Of a stretch of DNA of 64,000 nt, positions 42,349 to 51,314 are shown piece by piece. Positions within the stretch are counted from its first letter, which is position 1. Each line of letters opens with the position of its first letter. Under the pieces are notes generated by a model. That model made no database searches, was not told the origin of the DNA, and saw nothing but the letters and a program-made list of their open reading frames with translations. The stretch spans positions 1-64,000 of the forward strand of contig JAVBNA010000014.1 in assembly GCA_031551875.1 (NCBI GenBank). Reading direction: 5' to 3'. The DNA comes from JAVBNA01 sp031551875. GTDB taxonomy: Bacteria; Bacillota; Clostridia; Oscillospirales; Acutalibacteraceae. Position numbers and translations under genes: made by a program.

Positions 42349-43641
42349 TCAAGTTCTGCTGTTGGCGATCTCCACCGCCATCTGCAAATGCTCGGCGGCA
42401 GCGCTTGGGTCTTTTTTCTTTTTATAGAGCTGTGCCATCTGTTGGTGGATGTAATAGAGGCCGTTTTTATTTTCCGCCTCCGTGTAGGCTGCGAGTGCTT
42501 TTGCGTACCAGCTGAGCGCAAGGTCGTGCCCGCCGGTCAGGTAGTGAATGTCGGCGACGTTGCACAGGGTGTCCCCCAGATCGCCGGGCGCGCAGTGTGC
42601 GGACCGCTCATACGAATCCATAGCTTTGCCGTACCACTCCAGCGCCTTTTCATATCGCCGCAGCTTTTCATACACCATGCCGATGTTGTTGTAGACCTGC
42701 GCCGTGCCCGGATGGTCGCTGCCCAGCAGGAGCTCATGGACATAGAGCGATTTGTCATACCATTCCAGGGACGCCGCATAATCGCCCATATTGTAGTGGA
42801 CAATCGCGATGTTGCCGTAGGTGGCAGCGGTTCCCAGATTCTCACGCCCCAGCAGGCGCTCCCGGATCGCGAGCGCTTTGTTGTACAAAGCCAGCGCCAT
42901 TTTATGCTCGCCCATGCAGTCGTGCACAGACGCGATGCTGTCATAGGTGGCGGCGGTGTCGGGGTGCTCAGCCCCCAGCGCCTCCTCCCGGATGCGCAGC
43001 GCCTTCTGAAGCCAGACGATCGCTTCGGGGTAGTCTGCCGTGGCGGTGTACACAGAGGCAAGGTTTTGATAGGCCAGCGCGGTTTCGGGATGCTCCGGGC
43101 CGCAGGTTCGATCAAAAATCCCGCACGCCCGCCGCGCATATTCAAGCGCCCCGTGGAAGTTGCCCATGTTCTGGAAAACCACCGCGAGGTTGTCAAGCAC
43201 CTTGGCGAATTCCGCGCTGTCCGGGCCGCTGGTGCGCTCATAGATCGAAAGGGCGGTGTGATACAGGTCGAGCGCTTTGTCATAGTCGCCCAGCTCATCA
43301 TACAGGTTGCCCAGATTGGCACAGGTGGCGGCGGTTTCCGGGTGCGTCTCCCCGAAGGTTTTGCCCTTCTGGGTGAGCACGCCCAGATACTGCTCCTGCG
43401 CGCGGCCATACTGACCGGTGCGGTGGAGGGCGGCCGCCACATGGTCGGCGGCTGAAAGTGTGCGCGGCTGAGCAGTGCCCAGCTCATCCTCATAGAGGTT
43501 GAGTGCACGCTGGAAAGCCTCGAGGGCCTGATCGTATTGTGCCTGTTCAAAAAATTGAAAGCCAGCGGAATTTTCCTGATCCGCTTGTTGGAGGCTTAGG
43601 TTGTTTGTTTCGTCGTAATCGATATCGGATGAGAAAATCAT
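42349..43641 (-). CDS. Tetratricopeptide repeat protein (kinesin-light-chain type)
   Basis: A 430-residue cytoplasmic protein built almost wholly of about eight TPR units of 42 residues, the spacing typical of kinesin-light-chain-like TPR_12 arrays. The recurring pattern has an AxxYxNLG-like first helix and a Leu-Tyr-x-x-Ala second helix (for example ALDLYHTALSIYE, ALALYNKALAIRE). There is no signal peptide, membrane helix or effector domain. GGGAGAGGCGG precedes the start. A scaffold role is expected; partners are unknown. Confidence 0.88.
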   Translation of the reverse strand: MIFSSDIDYDETNNLSLQQADQENSAGFQFFEQAQYDQALEAFQRALNLYEDELGTAQPRTLSAADHVAAALHRTGQYGRAQEQYLGVLTQKGKTFGETHPETAATCANLGNLYDELGDYDKALDLYHTALSIYERTSGPDSAEFAKVLDNLAVVFQNMGNFHGALEYARRACGIFDRTCGPEHPETALAYQNLASVYTATADYPEAIVWLQKALRIREEALGAEHPDTAATYDSIASVHDCMGEHKMALALYNKALAIRERLLGRENLGTAATYGNIAIVHYNMGDYAASLEWYDKSLYVHELLLGSDHPGTAQVYNNIGMVYEKLRRYEKALEWYGKAMDSYERSAHCAPGDLGDTLCNVADIHYLTGGHDLALSWYAKALAAYTEAENKNGLYYIHQQMAQLYKKKKDPSAAAEHLQMAVEIANSRT

Positions 43642-43691
43642 GAACCGCCTCTCCCTGTTGAAATCGTTGTAGCATAGAATTGTTACCTCTC

Positions 43692-43720
43692 AGTATACAC
43701 CAAAACGTTTCAAATCGCAA
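43692..43720 (-). promoter_or_regulatory. Promoter of the TPR gene
   Basis: On the minus strand TTGCGA (43715-43720) and TATACT (43692-43697) are spaced by 17 bp, about 50 nt before the start codon. Confidence 0.6.
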
Positions 43721-43768
43721 TGAATTTTTATTGGGCGTCCCCTACGCCCGCCGCGGCTTCATAAAAAC

Positions 43769-43829
43769 TTCATAAATTAGACAGGCCGGTGTTAACATTC
43801 GATCGGTATAGTACATATGAATTTATGAA
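43769..43829. repeat. 10-bp inverted repeat in the TPR/moxR intergenic region
   Basis: TTCATAAATT (43769-43778) and AATTTATGAA (43820-43829) are perfect inverted copies 41 bp apart, in a 290-bp divergent intergenic region. It may be a looping operator or chance in an AT-rich stretch. Confidence 0.3.
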
Positions 43830-43867
43830 ATATTTACAATTCCCGAACGCATTCGCCCGCCCCGCTT

Positions 43868-43896
43868 CCTTGTATTGGGAGACGGGATATGATATG
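43868..43896 (+). promoter_or_regulatory. Promoter of the moxR operon
   Basis: TTGTAT (43868-43873) and TATGAT (43891-43896) are spaced by 17 bp, about 35 nt upstream of the moxR-like gene. Confidence 0.65.
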
Positions 43897-43932
43897 ATGA
43901 AATGAGATAAATAAAGGATCGGATGTGAAGCT

Positions 43933-44904
43933 ATGACCATTCAGAGCGGAGCGCTGCGGGCGGCCTATGAGCAGGTGTGCGCCGTGATCGAACAGGTGCG
44001 AGGCGTCATTGTCAACAAGGACGAGGCGGTCGCCAAGACCATAATGGCAATTCTCGCGGGCGGGCATATTCTGCTTGAGGACGTGCCCGGTGTGGGAAAG
44101 ACCACGCTGGCGCTGGCCTTTTCCAAAGCGATGAGCCTGGACTGCAAGCGGCTCCAGTTCACCCCCGACGTCATGCCCAGCGACGTGGTGGGATTTACCA
44201 TTTTCAACAAGCAGTCGGGACGCTTTGAATATAAGCCGGGCGCGGCTTTGTGCAACCTCTTTCTGGCCGACGAAATCAACCGAACCTCGTCGCGCACTCA
44301 GTCGGCGCTGCTCGAGCTGATGGAGGAGCGCAAAGTGACGGTGGACGGCGTTTCGCATGAGCTGCCCCGTCCCTATATCGTGATCGCGACCCAAAACCCG
44401 GTGGGCTCGGTGGGCACCCAACTGCTGCCCGACTCCCAGCTCGACCGCTTTATGATTTGCCTGACCATGGGATACCCGAACCGGCAGAGCGAAATCGGCA
44501 TCCTCAAGGGGCGCGAGAGCGGCGATCCCCTGAATGCTGTGCGCCCCGTGATCACGGGGGAGACCATTGAAAACATCCAGCGCCTGATCGAGAGCATCTA
44601 TATGGACGACGCGGTGTATGACTATCTGATGTCGCTCGTGCAGGCGTCGCGTGACCATGCCAAGATCCGGCTGGGCATCAGCCCGCGCGGTTCAATCGCC
44701 CTCATGCGTATGGCCAAGGCCAGCGCCTTCCTGCGCGGCCGGGACTATGTGGTGCCCGGCGACCTGCAGTTTGTCTTTCTGGACACCTGTACCCACCGCA
44801 TCGTGCTCACGCCCAAGGCCAAGGCGGAGACCGACGCGCTTACGGTGCTGCGCGGCATTCAGAAGGACATCCCCCTGCCCGTGATGAAGAGGAAGCCTGT
44901 ATGA
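43933..44904 (+). CDS. MoxR family AAA+ ATPase
   Basis: A 323-residue ATPase of the MoxR subgroup, thought to act as a chaperone that activates or assembles metal- or envelope-related complexes. Walker A is DVPGVGKTTLA, Walker B LFLADEINR, and sensor 1 lies in YIVIATQNPVGS; the C-terminal lid contains GISPRGSIALMRMAKA. It overlaps the DUF58 gene by 4 nt (ATGA). The trio MoxR, DUF58, transglutaminase is a widespread conserved operon. Confidence 0.92.
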   Translation: MTIQSGALRAAYEQVCAVIEQVRGVIVNKDEAVAKTIMAILAGGHILLEDVPGVGKTTLALAFSKAMSLDCKRLQFTPDVMPSDVVGFTIFNKQSGRFEYKPGAALCNLFLADEINRTSSRTQSALLELMEERKVTVDGVSHELPRPYIVIATQNPVGSVGTQLLPDSQLDRFMICLTMGYPNRQSEIGILKGRESGDPLNAVRPVITGETIENIQRLIESIYMDDAVYDYLMSLVQASRDHAKIRLGISPRGSIALMRMAKASAFLRGRDYVVPGDLQFVFLDTCTHRIVLTPKAKAETDALTVLRGIQKDIPLPVMKRKPV

Positions 44905-46055
44905 TTCCGGTAAAGATCTTTTATGTGCTACTGACCATTGTGCTGATGATTTTTTCGGTCGGCTATCAGGGGACGCTGCCGGTTATGCTGCTGATCACCC
45001 TCTACATCGTGGCGATCCTGACAGCGGTGTGGTCGTTTCTTGCGCGCAGGCGCATCAGCGTCACCCTGAAAGCTGGGGAAAGTGACCTAAAGGGCGGCGT
45101 GCCCTACCGGATCCACGTCCAAAACGGCTCCCTTTTTCCGATCACCTTTTGCGAGGTGTCGCTGCGCTGTGTCAACCGGTTTGACGGGGAGGAAGCCAAA
45201 CAGCGGGTGCATTTTACGGTTCCGCCCCGCGGCGCGCAGGAGATGTCGGGGATGCTGCAAACCCAGGGGGCGGGCACTTATGAGCTCGACTGTACAAAGG
45301 TGTTCTTTACCGACTGGTTCAGGCTTTTCCGCCGAAAGCTCGGAACCCCTGCGCCGGTTCGTTTTACCGTCTGGCCTCATGCCCACCCCATTCAGGCGAG
45401 CCTGCACACCATCCCCGAGGAGGATCCCACCGCCTCGCGCGTATCGCCCGACAAGGTCGGGTCGGTGCCGGGCGAGTTTTTCGGCGTGCGCGAGTACCGG
45501 GAGGGCGACCGGCTGCAGTATGTCCACTGGAAGCTGACCGGAAAAACCGGCGCGTTCGTGGTCAAGGAGTTCAGTCTGCCGCGCAAAAATTCGGTCACCC
45601 TGCTCATGGAATTTTCGGGCGCACCGGACACGGTCATCAAAAACGCCGTGCTGGACACGGCCGCCACCCTTTCCGCGTTATTCCTGGAGGCGCAGGTGGA
45701 GCACGAGCTGTGCTTCCTGCGGGGCGGGGTTATACACCGCTTTGAGATTCTCTCGCGGGAGCTGCTCTATGAGGCTCTGCGGGAGTTGCTGTCCCGCCCG
45801 CCCGAAACCGGCACGGGACAGCCGGCGCTGTCGGCGCTCACACAGCCCGGCGCGAACCGCCATCTGGTTGTGATCACGGGCGACCCACAGGCAGGGGAGC
45901 ACCCCGTCCTGCACGGACAGGTTGTGCCCGCCGCACTGCTGCTGGTGAGCAGGGAGGACGCGCCCGCGCCGACGTCCACTGCCGGGGACAAGCTGCGCGT
46001 CCTGCCGGTTTGCGCCGCCGACGTTCAGAAAAGCCTGATGGGATTGGAATTGTAG
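44901..46055 (+). CDS. DUF58 domain membrane protein
   Basis: A 384-residue protein with two N-terminal membrane helices (about 5-22 and 27-46), a beta-sandwich-like middle part and the DUF58 signature in the form FFGVREYREGDRLQYVHWKL (near residues 193-212), followed by a von Willebrand-A-like domain. It starts inside the stop of the MoxR gene, so the two are translationally coupled. DUF58 proteins are usual MoxR partners; a role in envelope complex assembly is inferred from such operons. Confidence 0.88.
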   Translation: MIPVKIFYVLLTIVLMIFSVGYQGTLPVMLLITLYIVAILTAVWSFLARRRISVTLKAGESDLKGGVPYRIHVQNGSLFPITFCEVSLRCVNRFDGEEAKQRVHFTVPPRGAQEMSGMLQTQGAGTYELDCTKVFFTDWFRLFRRKLGTPAPVRFTVWPHAHPIQASLHTIPEEDPTASRVSPDKVGSVPGEFFGVREYREGDRLQYVHWKLTGKTGAFVVKEFSLPRKNSVTLLMEFSGAPDTVIKNAVLDTAATLSALFLEAQVEHELCFLRGGVIHRFEILSRELLYEALRELLSRPPETGTGQPALSALTQPGANRHLVVITGDPQAGEHPVLHGQVVPAALLLVSREDAPAPTSTAGDKLRVLPVCAADVQKSLMGLEL

Positions 46056-46056
46056 C

Positions 46057-48708
46057 ATGAAAAAAAAGAGAAACAATAAAACGCAGGGCTTCCGGTTTCT
46101 GGGCAGGATGGGCAGCACGATGCCCGCCTGGAACAACCCCCTGCTGGAGATACTGCTGTATGCGGCCGTGACCTTTCTGGCGACGGCCGGGCCGCTCTTA
46201 TGCCTCGTGACCGGCTACAACACGCCGGTCGATGTGGAGCTGATCCTCCTGCTGACCGCCGGGCTGTCGCTCTTCTTCTCCGCGCTCTACCGTTCGTCCG
46301 CCGGCCAGTGGGTCTTTTATGTCACCGTCCTGCTTCTGTTTGTCGTCGGGCTGTATGCCTGGGAGGAGCTGTGGGCGGAGCTGGCAACCCTGTGGAACGC
46401 CTCCCTGCCCTCCCTCCAGCCCCAGCTTGCGCTGATGTTCATTTTGCCGGAGGAGCTGCCGCTGTACGAGTCGGGAGGGCCGCTTCTTCTGGCGCTGAGC
46501 TATTTTCTGTGCATGACGTGCGGCTATTCGGTCAACCGCAACCCCCGTCTGCTGCCCGTGTTTTTGTTTACCTTCCCGCTCATTGAGATTGTATTTCTGC
46601 CCGGGCTTGCGCCTGCCTTTCTGCCTCTCGCCATGTCGGTCTGCGGGTATGGCTGTGTGCTGGCCATTTCCCGGACGGCGGGCTCGGTGCACTTCGACCG
46701 CACCGGGCACGTGCAGGGCAAAGCGGGAAGGATGCGGGCACGGCCGCTGCCGAGGGTGTTTGCTCCGGCGGTGCTGACCGTGTGCGCCCTGACGCTGTGC
46801 GGGCTGCTGCTCTCACAGGCGTTTCTCTCCATGGGAGGGTACACCCGCCCGGAGGCGCTTGATCAGATGCGCGCCGCTGCCATGACCGCCGACCTGCGTT
46901 CGCTTTTCTACAACCCCGACCGCGTGCGCGGCAGGCTGTCCGCGGCGGGGGACAAGACCTTTGACCATAAAACCGACCTAGCGGTCACGCTGCCCATGCC
47001 CGCAGAAACGGTATACCTCAGGGGATTTACCGCGGGCGTTTACAAAAACGGCAACTGGGAGCAGCTGCCCGACGGGGCGTATACACAAGCGCCCTTCAGT
47101 ACGCTGGCGGAGCAGGGGAAGGAATTCATCGACGACAGCCAGTATTATCCCGAGAACACGCTGCTCGAAAAGGCGATGTACCAGTACGGAGGGTGGGGGA
47201 ACAAGAATGGTAGACTGCAGTTCCTGGATGAGCAGGGAGATGTCGTTCTGGAATTTCCGGAGGATGCGCGTTTCCGCAAAGTCGACGGTACCATACAGGT
47301 TGAGCCGGTGCGCGCGGGACGGCAGTATGCCTACCTGCCCTATATGTCCTACAAGAGCGATGACATCGAATATGAATATGACCGCTATGCGAGGCTCAAA
47401 GGCGGAGACAGCTATGAGGCAAGTTTCACGAATGTACAGAATTATGTATCCGAAGGCTTTTTGAATGAGGGTCGCCTGACCAATCCCTTTGCCCAGACGT
47501 ATATGTACAACGTTGGATTTGATCCATTCTACAATGATTTCTGGCAGCCGCGTGTGGAGGCCTCCACCGAAGGGAGCTACCGCGCCTTCGTCAACGCCCA
47601 TTACTTGGAGGTGCCCGCAGGCTTTGAACGGCTGACCGCGGATGTGCAGGAGCGGTGGGAGAGCGAAGAATACGGTGAACCGTGGTCATGGGACTACTCC
47701 CTGCTTGAGCTGCGCAACAGCGTGCGCGAATACCTGTATGCGCAGGCGTCCTACTCCCTGACGCCGGGCACAACGCCGCCGGGCGAAGATCCCATCAATT
47801 ATATGCTGTACGAAAACCACAAGGGCTACTGTATGCATTTTGCGTCGGCCGCTACGATCATATTCCGGGCGATGGGCATTCCCGCGCGCTACACAGAGGG
47901 CTATGTCATCACGCAGAAGGACATCAAAAGTGCCAAGCCGGCGGCGGACGGATTGGAGATGAACATTCCGGAGGACGACGGCGCGGCGGTGCTGTGGTCA
48001 GACGAGCAGATGCAGCCGGTGCGCATGGAGCTCAAGGACACCAATTCCCACGCCTGGGTCGAGGTGTATGCCGACGGGTTCGGCTGGGTGCCGATTGAGG
48101 TCACGCCGGGCTATTCGGGCTATATGGAGGAATTGCCCACCGTGAAGCCCGAGCTGGGCAAGACATCGCAGGCGTCCCGCTCCTCTTCGGGAAGTTCCTC
48201 CAAACCGAAAAGCTCCTCCGCCCCCTCGTCAAAGCCCCCTTCCTCTTCATCTTCTTCCAGGCAGCCGGAAAGCGGCAAAAAAGGGAACGCGGGCTGGCTG
48301 TGGTTCGTGCTGCTGGGGCTGGTGATCCTGACCGGCGCGGCGGTTCCGGTCGTGCGGCGGCTGACGCTCCAGCGCCGGATGCGGCTGACCTCCACGCCCG
48401 ACGTCAATCAGAACATCCTGCACGGGTATGAGTATCTGGTGCTCCTGCTTGCAAACGAGCGGGTGGAGGACGCCGAAACCATCTGCTATCATCCGGAGGA
48501 TCTGCACACGGCTTTCCCCCTCCTCGTGGAGGAGGATTGTGAAAGCTGCATGACGGTCGTGCTTAAAGCGCGCTTCTCGGGACAGCCGGGGGACAGGGCC
48601 GGGCAGCAGGCGCTCACGCGGCTGACCGAAACCCTGAAGGGGGCGCTCTATGGGCGCAAATCGGTGTGGGGGAAATTCGTGATGAAGTATATCAAAATGC
48701 TGTTGTGA
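46057..48708 (+). CDS. Transglutaminase-like membrane protein (TgpA type)
   Basis: An 883-residue protein. About six membrane helices lie in the first 270 residues, then a long extracellular part with the transglutaminase core (Cys592 in GYCMHFASA, His665 in NSHAWVEVY, and WVPIEVTPGY, where the third residue is Glu). A Ser/Lys/Pro-rich linker (about 705-740) leads to a further membrane helix (about 748-765) and a cytoplasmic tail. It starts 1 nt after the DUF58 stop. Protein cross-linking or proteolysis at the cell surface is possible; no substrate is known. Confidence 0.87.
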   Translation: MKKKRNNKTQGFRFLGRMGSTMPAWNNPLLEILLYAAVTFLATAGPLLCLVTGYNTPVDVELILLLTAGLSLFFSALYRSSAGQWVFYVTVLLLFVVGLYAWEELWAELATLWNASLPSLQPQLALMFILPEELPLYESGGPLLLALSYFLCMTCGYSVNRNPRLLPVFLFTFPLIEIVFLPGLAPAFLPLAMSVCGYGCVLAISRTAGSVHFDRTGHVQGKAGRMRARPLPRVFAPAVLTVCALTLCGLLLSQAFLSMGGYTRPEALDQMRAAAMTADLRSLFYNPDRVRGRLSAAGDKTFDHKTDLAVTLPMPAETVYLRGFTAGVYKNGNWEQLPDGAYTQAPFSTLAEQGKEFIDDSQYYPENTLLEKAMYQYGGWGNKNGRLQFLDEQGDVVLEFPEDARFRKVDGTIQVEPVRAGRQYAYLPYMSYKSDDIEYEYDRYARLKGGDSYEASFTNVQNYVSEGFLNEGRLTNPFAQTYMYNVGFDPFYNDFWQPRVEASTEGSYRAFVNAHYLEVPAGFERLTADVQERWESEEYGEPWSWDYSLLELRNSVREYLYAQASYSLTPGTTPPGEDPINYMLYENHKGYCMHFASAATIIFRAMGIPARYTEGYVITQKDIKSAKPAADGLEMNIPEDDGAAVLWSDEQMQPVRMELKDTNSHAWVEVYADGFGWVPIEVTPGYSGYMEELPTVKPELGKTSQASRSSSGSSSKPKSSSAPSSKPPSSSSSSRQPESGKKGNAGWLWFVLLGLVILTGAAVPVVRRLTLQRRMRLTSTPDVNQNILHGYEYLVLLLANERVEDAETICYHPEDLHTAFPLLVEEDCESCMTVVLKARFSGQPGDRAGQQALTRLTETLKGALYGRKSVWGKFVMKYIKMLL

Positions 48709-48719
48709 GGAGGATTTCG

Positions 48720-49124
48720 ATGAAAAAGTTTTTTGCTCTTGTATGCGCACTTGCGCTCAGTCTTTCCCTGTGCGCCTGTTACCCCCGCGTACCTGGCGAC
48801 GCGTCGTGGGCGAAGGTCACACTTGGTGAATCCAGCCGTTTCAGCAAAGAGGAACTAAACGCGGCGGTGGACTGCGTCAAGGAGGCCTTAAAGGGCTATG
48901 AGGGCTGCACAATGACGGCCCTGTGGTATGACGAGGCAAAGTCGGACGAAGAGATGGGGTCTCCCCAGAAGAATTCGGTTGTTTTGTTTTCGAACTTAAA
49001 GATTGACGAAGGGGACTGGGATAACGGATTTGAAGCGGGCACTGTCCAGGAAGGATGGAAATGGAATCTGGTCAGGGATAGCGAGGACGATCCCTGGCGC
49101 GTTTACAATGAGGGATTCTGCTGA
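48720..49124 (+). CDS. Small lipoprotein
   Basis: A 134-residue exported protein with a clear signal peptide and the lipobox LCAC (Cys20). The mature part is about 114 residues with a helix EELNAAVDCVKEALKG and a Trp-rich C-terminal half; I do not recognise the family. The ATG at 48720 is preceded by GAGGAGG. It lies 11 nt after the transglutaminase-like gene and is the last gene of that operon. Confidence 0.75.
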   Translation: MKKFFALVCALALSLSLCACYPRVPGDASWAKVTLGESSRFSKEELNAAVDCVKEALKGYEGCTMTALWYDEAKSDEEMGSPQKNSVVLFSNLKIDEGDWDNGFEAGTVQEGWKWNLVRDSEDDPWRVYNEGFC

Positions 49125-49129
49125 GAAAA

Positions 49130-49156
49130 GAAGCCGGGGCATCATGTCCCGGCTTC
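49130..49156. terminator. Terminator between the lipoprotein and cimA
   Basis: A stem of about 12 bp (core 49130-49138 with 49148-49156) lies between convergent genes; its right arm overlaps the end of cimA. On the plus strand the U-run is weak. Confidence 0.7.
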
Positions 49157-50725
49157 TTCCTTGTCTGCGCTGAGATTGTATTCAATCGAGTCGCGCAAGG
49201 CGTCCCACGACGCCTCGATGATGTCGGGCGACACGCCTACCGTCGACCACACCCGCCGTCCGTCTGACGAGGTGATCAGCACGCGCACGGTGGCGGCGGT
49301 CGCGCCGCGCGAGTCCATCACGCGCACTTTGTAATCGGTCAGATGGACGCTCGACAGGGCAGGGTAAAAAACCTCAAGCGCCCCGCGAATGGCTTTGTCC
49401 AGCGCGTTGACCGGGCCGTTGCCCTCGGCCGCCGTCAGCTGCACCCGGTCGCCCACCCGCACCTTGACCGTGGCGAGAGAGGCGCAGCCCGCCTCACAGG
49501 GCTGCCCGCTGACGATTTTGTAGTTGATCAGCTCGAAAAAGGGCTCGTACCGTCCGGTCAGCTTGCGCACGAGAAGCTCGAAACTCGACTCGGCGCCCTC
49601 AAACTGATAGCCCTGCTGCTCGAGCGATTTGAGCGCGTCCATCACCTTCAGAAGCTCAGGCGACTCCTTTTGCAGGTGGGGCAGCACGCCCCGAATTTTT
49701 TCCAGAATCACGGTGCGCCCCGCCATTTCCGACATCAGGAAGCGCCGCTCGTTGCCCACCTGCTCGGGCGCAATGTGCTCGAAGGAACGGGCGGACTTGA
49801 GCACGCCGTCGGCGTGCATGCCCGCCTTATGGGCAAAGGCGCTCGTGCCCACAAAGGGCTCGCCCTGCTTGAGGCTCACGTTGCAGATCTCGGCGACCGC
49901 GCGCGCCGTCGGGGTGAGGGCGTCCATGTGTTCGGGGGGAATACAGTCAAAGCCCAGCTTGAGCTGCAAATTGGGCAGAATCGCCGCAAGGCAGGCGTTG
50001 CCCGTCCGCTCGCCGAAGCCCAGATAGGTGCCCTGCACCTGCCGCACGCCCGCCTGCACCGCAAGGATCGAGTTGGCTACCGCCATGCCGCCGTCGTTGT
50101 GCATGTGCACGCCCAGTGTGACGCCGGGGAAGCGGGCGGCGACCGCTTTGACGGCCTCCTCCACGGCGTGGGGGAACGCCCCGCCGTTGGTGTCGCACAG
50201 CACAAGCGCCTGCGCACCGCCCGACAGCGCCGCCGCGAGCGTATGAAGGGCGTACTCGGAGTTGCGCGTATAGCCGTCAAAGAAGTGTTCGGCGTCAAAG
50301 AAAACAGTTTTGCCCTGCTCGCACAGGTAACGAACCGTGTCCTCAATCATGCTCAGATTTTCCGAGAGGTCGGTGCGGATGACGTCGGTGACGTGCAGAT
50401 CCCAGCTTTTCCCAAACACGGCGATGAGCCGCGTGTCCGCGCGCAAAAGGCCGGCGACGCCCGTGTCCGCCGTCACTGGGATACCCTTGCGCCGGGTGCT
50501 GCCGAAGGCGACGAGCTGTGCGTTGCGCAGGGAAAGACTTTTCGCCGCCTCAAAAAAGGCCAGATCCTTCGGAACCGAGCCGGGGTTGCCCGCCTCTATG
50601 TAGGAAATGCCCAGGTTGTCGAGCAGTCGAACGATGTCCAGCTTATCCTCAACCGAAAAGGAAATGCCCTCTGCCTGCGCCCCGTCGCGCAGGGTGGAGT
50701 CCAGAATATCGATGTGTCGGTTCAT
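49142..50725 (-). CDS. cimA: (R)-citramalate synthase
   Basis: A 527-residue enzyme of the LeuA/HMGL family, of the long CimA type. It condenses pyruvate and acetyl-CoA to citramalate, opening a threonine-independent path to isoleucine. The active-site start ILDSTLRDGAQAEG, metal motif VHMHNDGGMAVANS and GNACLAAILPNL are clear. The C-terminal regulatory domain (about 395-520) is present. GGGAGG precedes the ATG. Together with ilvBNC at 31811-35664 it supplies most of the isoleucine pathway. 2-isopropylmalate synthase is less likely given the N-terminal family pattern. Confidence 0.88.
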   Translation of the reverse strand: MNRHIDILDSTLRDGAQAEGISFSVEDKLDIVRLLDNLGISYIEAGNPGSVPKDLAFFEAAKSLSLRNAQLVAFGSTRRKGIPVTADTGVAGLLRADTRLIAVFGKSWDLHVTDVIRTDLSENLSMIEDTVRYLCEQGKTVFFDAEHFFDGYTRNSEYALHTLAAALSGGAQALVLCDTNGGAFPHAVEEAVKAVAARFPGVTLGVHMHNDGGMAVANSILAVQAGVRQVQGTYLGFGERTGNACLAAILPNLQLKLGFDCIPPEHMDALTPTARAVAEICNVSLKQGEPFVGTSAFAHKAGMHADGVLKSARSFEHIAPEQVGNERRFLMSEMAGRTVILEKIRGVLPHLQKESPELLKVMDALKSLEQQGYQFEGAESSFELLVRKLTGRYEPFFELINYKIVSGQPCEAGCASLATVKVRVGDRVQLTAAEGNGPVNALDKAIRGALEVFYPALSSVHLTDYKVRVMDSRGATAATVRVLITSSDGRRVWSTVGVSPDIIEASWDALRDSIEYNLSADKEEAGT

Positions 50726-50757
50726 GGGGAATCCTCCCGTCCTGATTTTCTGTACCC

Positions 50758-50786
50758 ATTATATCAGCCGCGCGGTGACAATGCAA
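50758..50786 (-). promoter_or_regulatory. Promoter of cimA
   Basis: On the minus strand TTGCAT (50781-50786) and a perfect TATAAT (50758-50763) are spaced by 17 bp, about 33 nt before the start codon. Confidence 0.72.
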
Positions 50787-50837
50787 ATTACATATTTTTA
50801 CCATATAAAACTCATACTAGATAAAAGGAGTGAGTTC

Positions 50838-51314
50838 ATGGGACGTCTCTCTGCGCGCGCCCCGGCCGTATGGCGCATCCGTCTGGTTGCCGTGTGGGCG
50901 GTGATTTCCTTTGCCGGCGGGCTGATCTTGTTTTTTCAGTGGGTTGTGGGGTTCGTGTGGCTGATTGTATTTTCCGCGGCCATACTCTATCTTCTGATTT
51001 ATTATATCCCCGCCGCCTGCAAAAACGTGCGCTTTACGCAGACCGAGGAGCTTCTCTCGCTGCACAGCGGCGTGTTCATCAAAAAAACCGTGCTCATACA
51101 CCGCGGCCGGGTGCAGTATGCTAAGCTGATTCAGGGGCCTGCAGCGCGCCTGTACGGCACCGCCTCACTCCTTTTTTACCTCGCGGGCAGCGTGCTTTGG
51201 CTGAGCGAGCTGGAGCGGGCTGACGCCCAGAAACTTCAGGAGGAATTCTGCCATGACACAGCCCGCGTATCCCCTCCGGCGGACCCATCCGCTGTACATG
51301 CTGGGAAGTCTTAA
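50838..51314 (+). CDS. PH-domain membrane protein (YdbS-like)
   Basis: A 158-residue protein with two membrane helices (about 18-35 and 40-60) and a bacterial PH (bPH2) domain. The domain contains VRFTQTEELLSLHSGVF and ends soon after a TASLLFYLAGS strand pattern. AAAAGGAG precedes the ATG at 50838. It overlaps the following YdbT-like gene by 62 nt, and the pair corresponds to Bacillus YdbS-YdbT, reported to add resistance to some antimicrobial peptides. The activity here is inferred. Confidence 0.82.
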   Translation: MGRLSARAPAVWRIRLVAVWAVISFAGGLILFFQWVVGFVWLIVFSAAILYLLIYYIPAACKNVRFTQTEELLSLHSGVFIKKTVLIHRGRVQYAKLIQGPAARLYGTASLLFYLAGSVLWLSELERADAQKLQEEFCHDTARVSPPADPSAVHAGKS

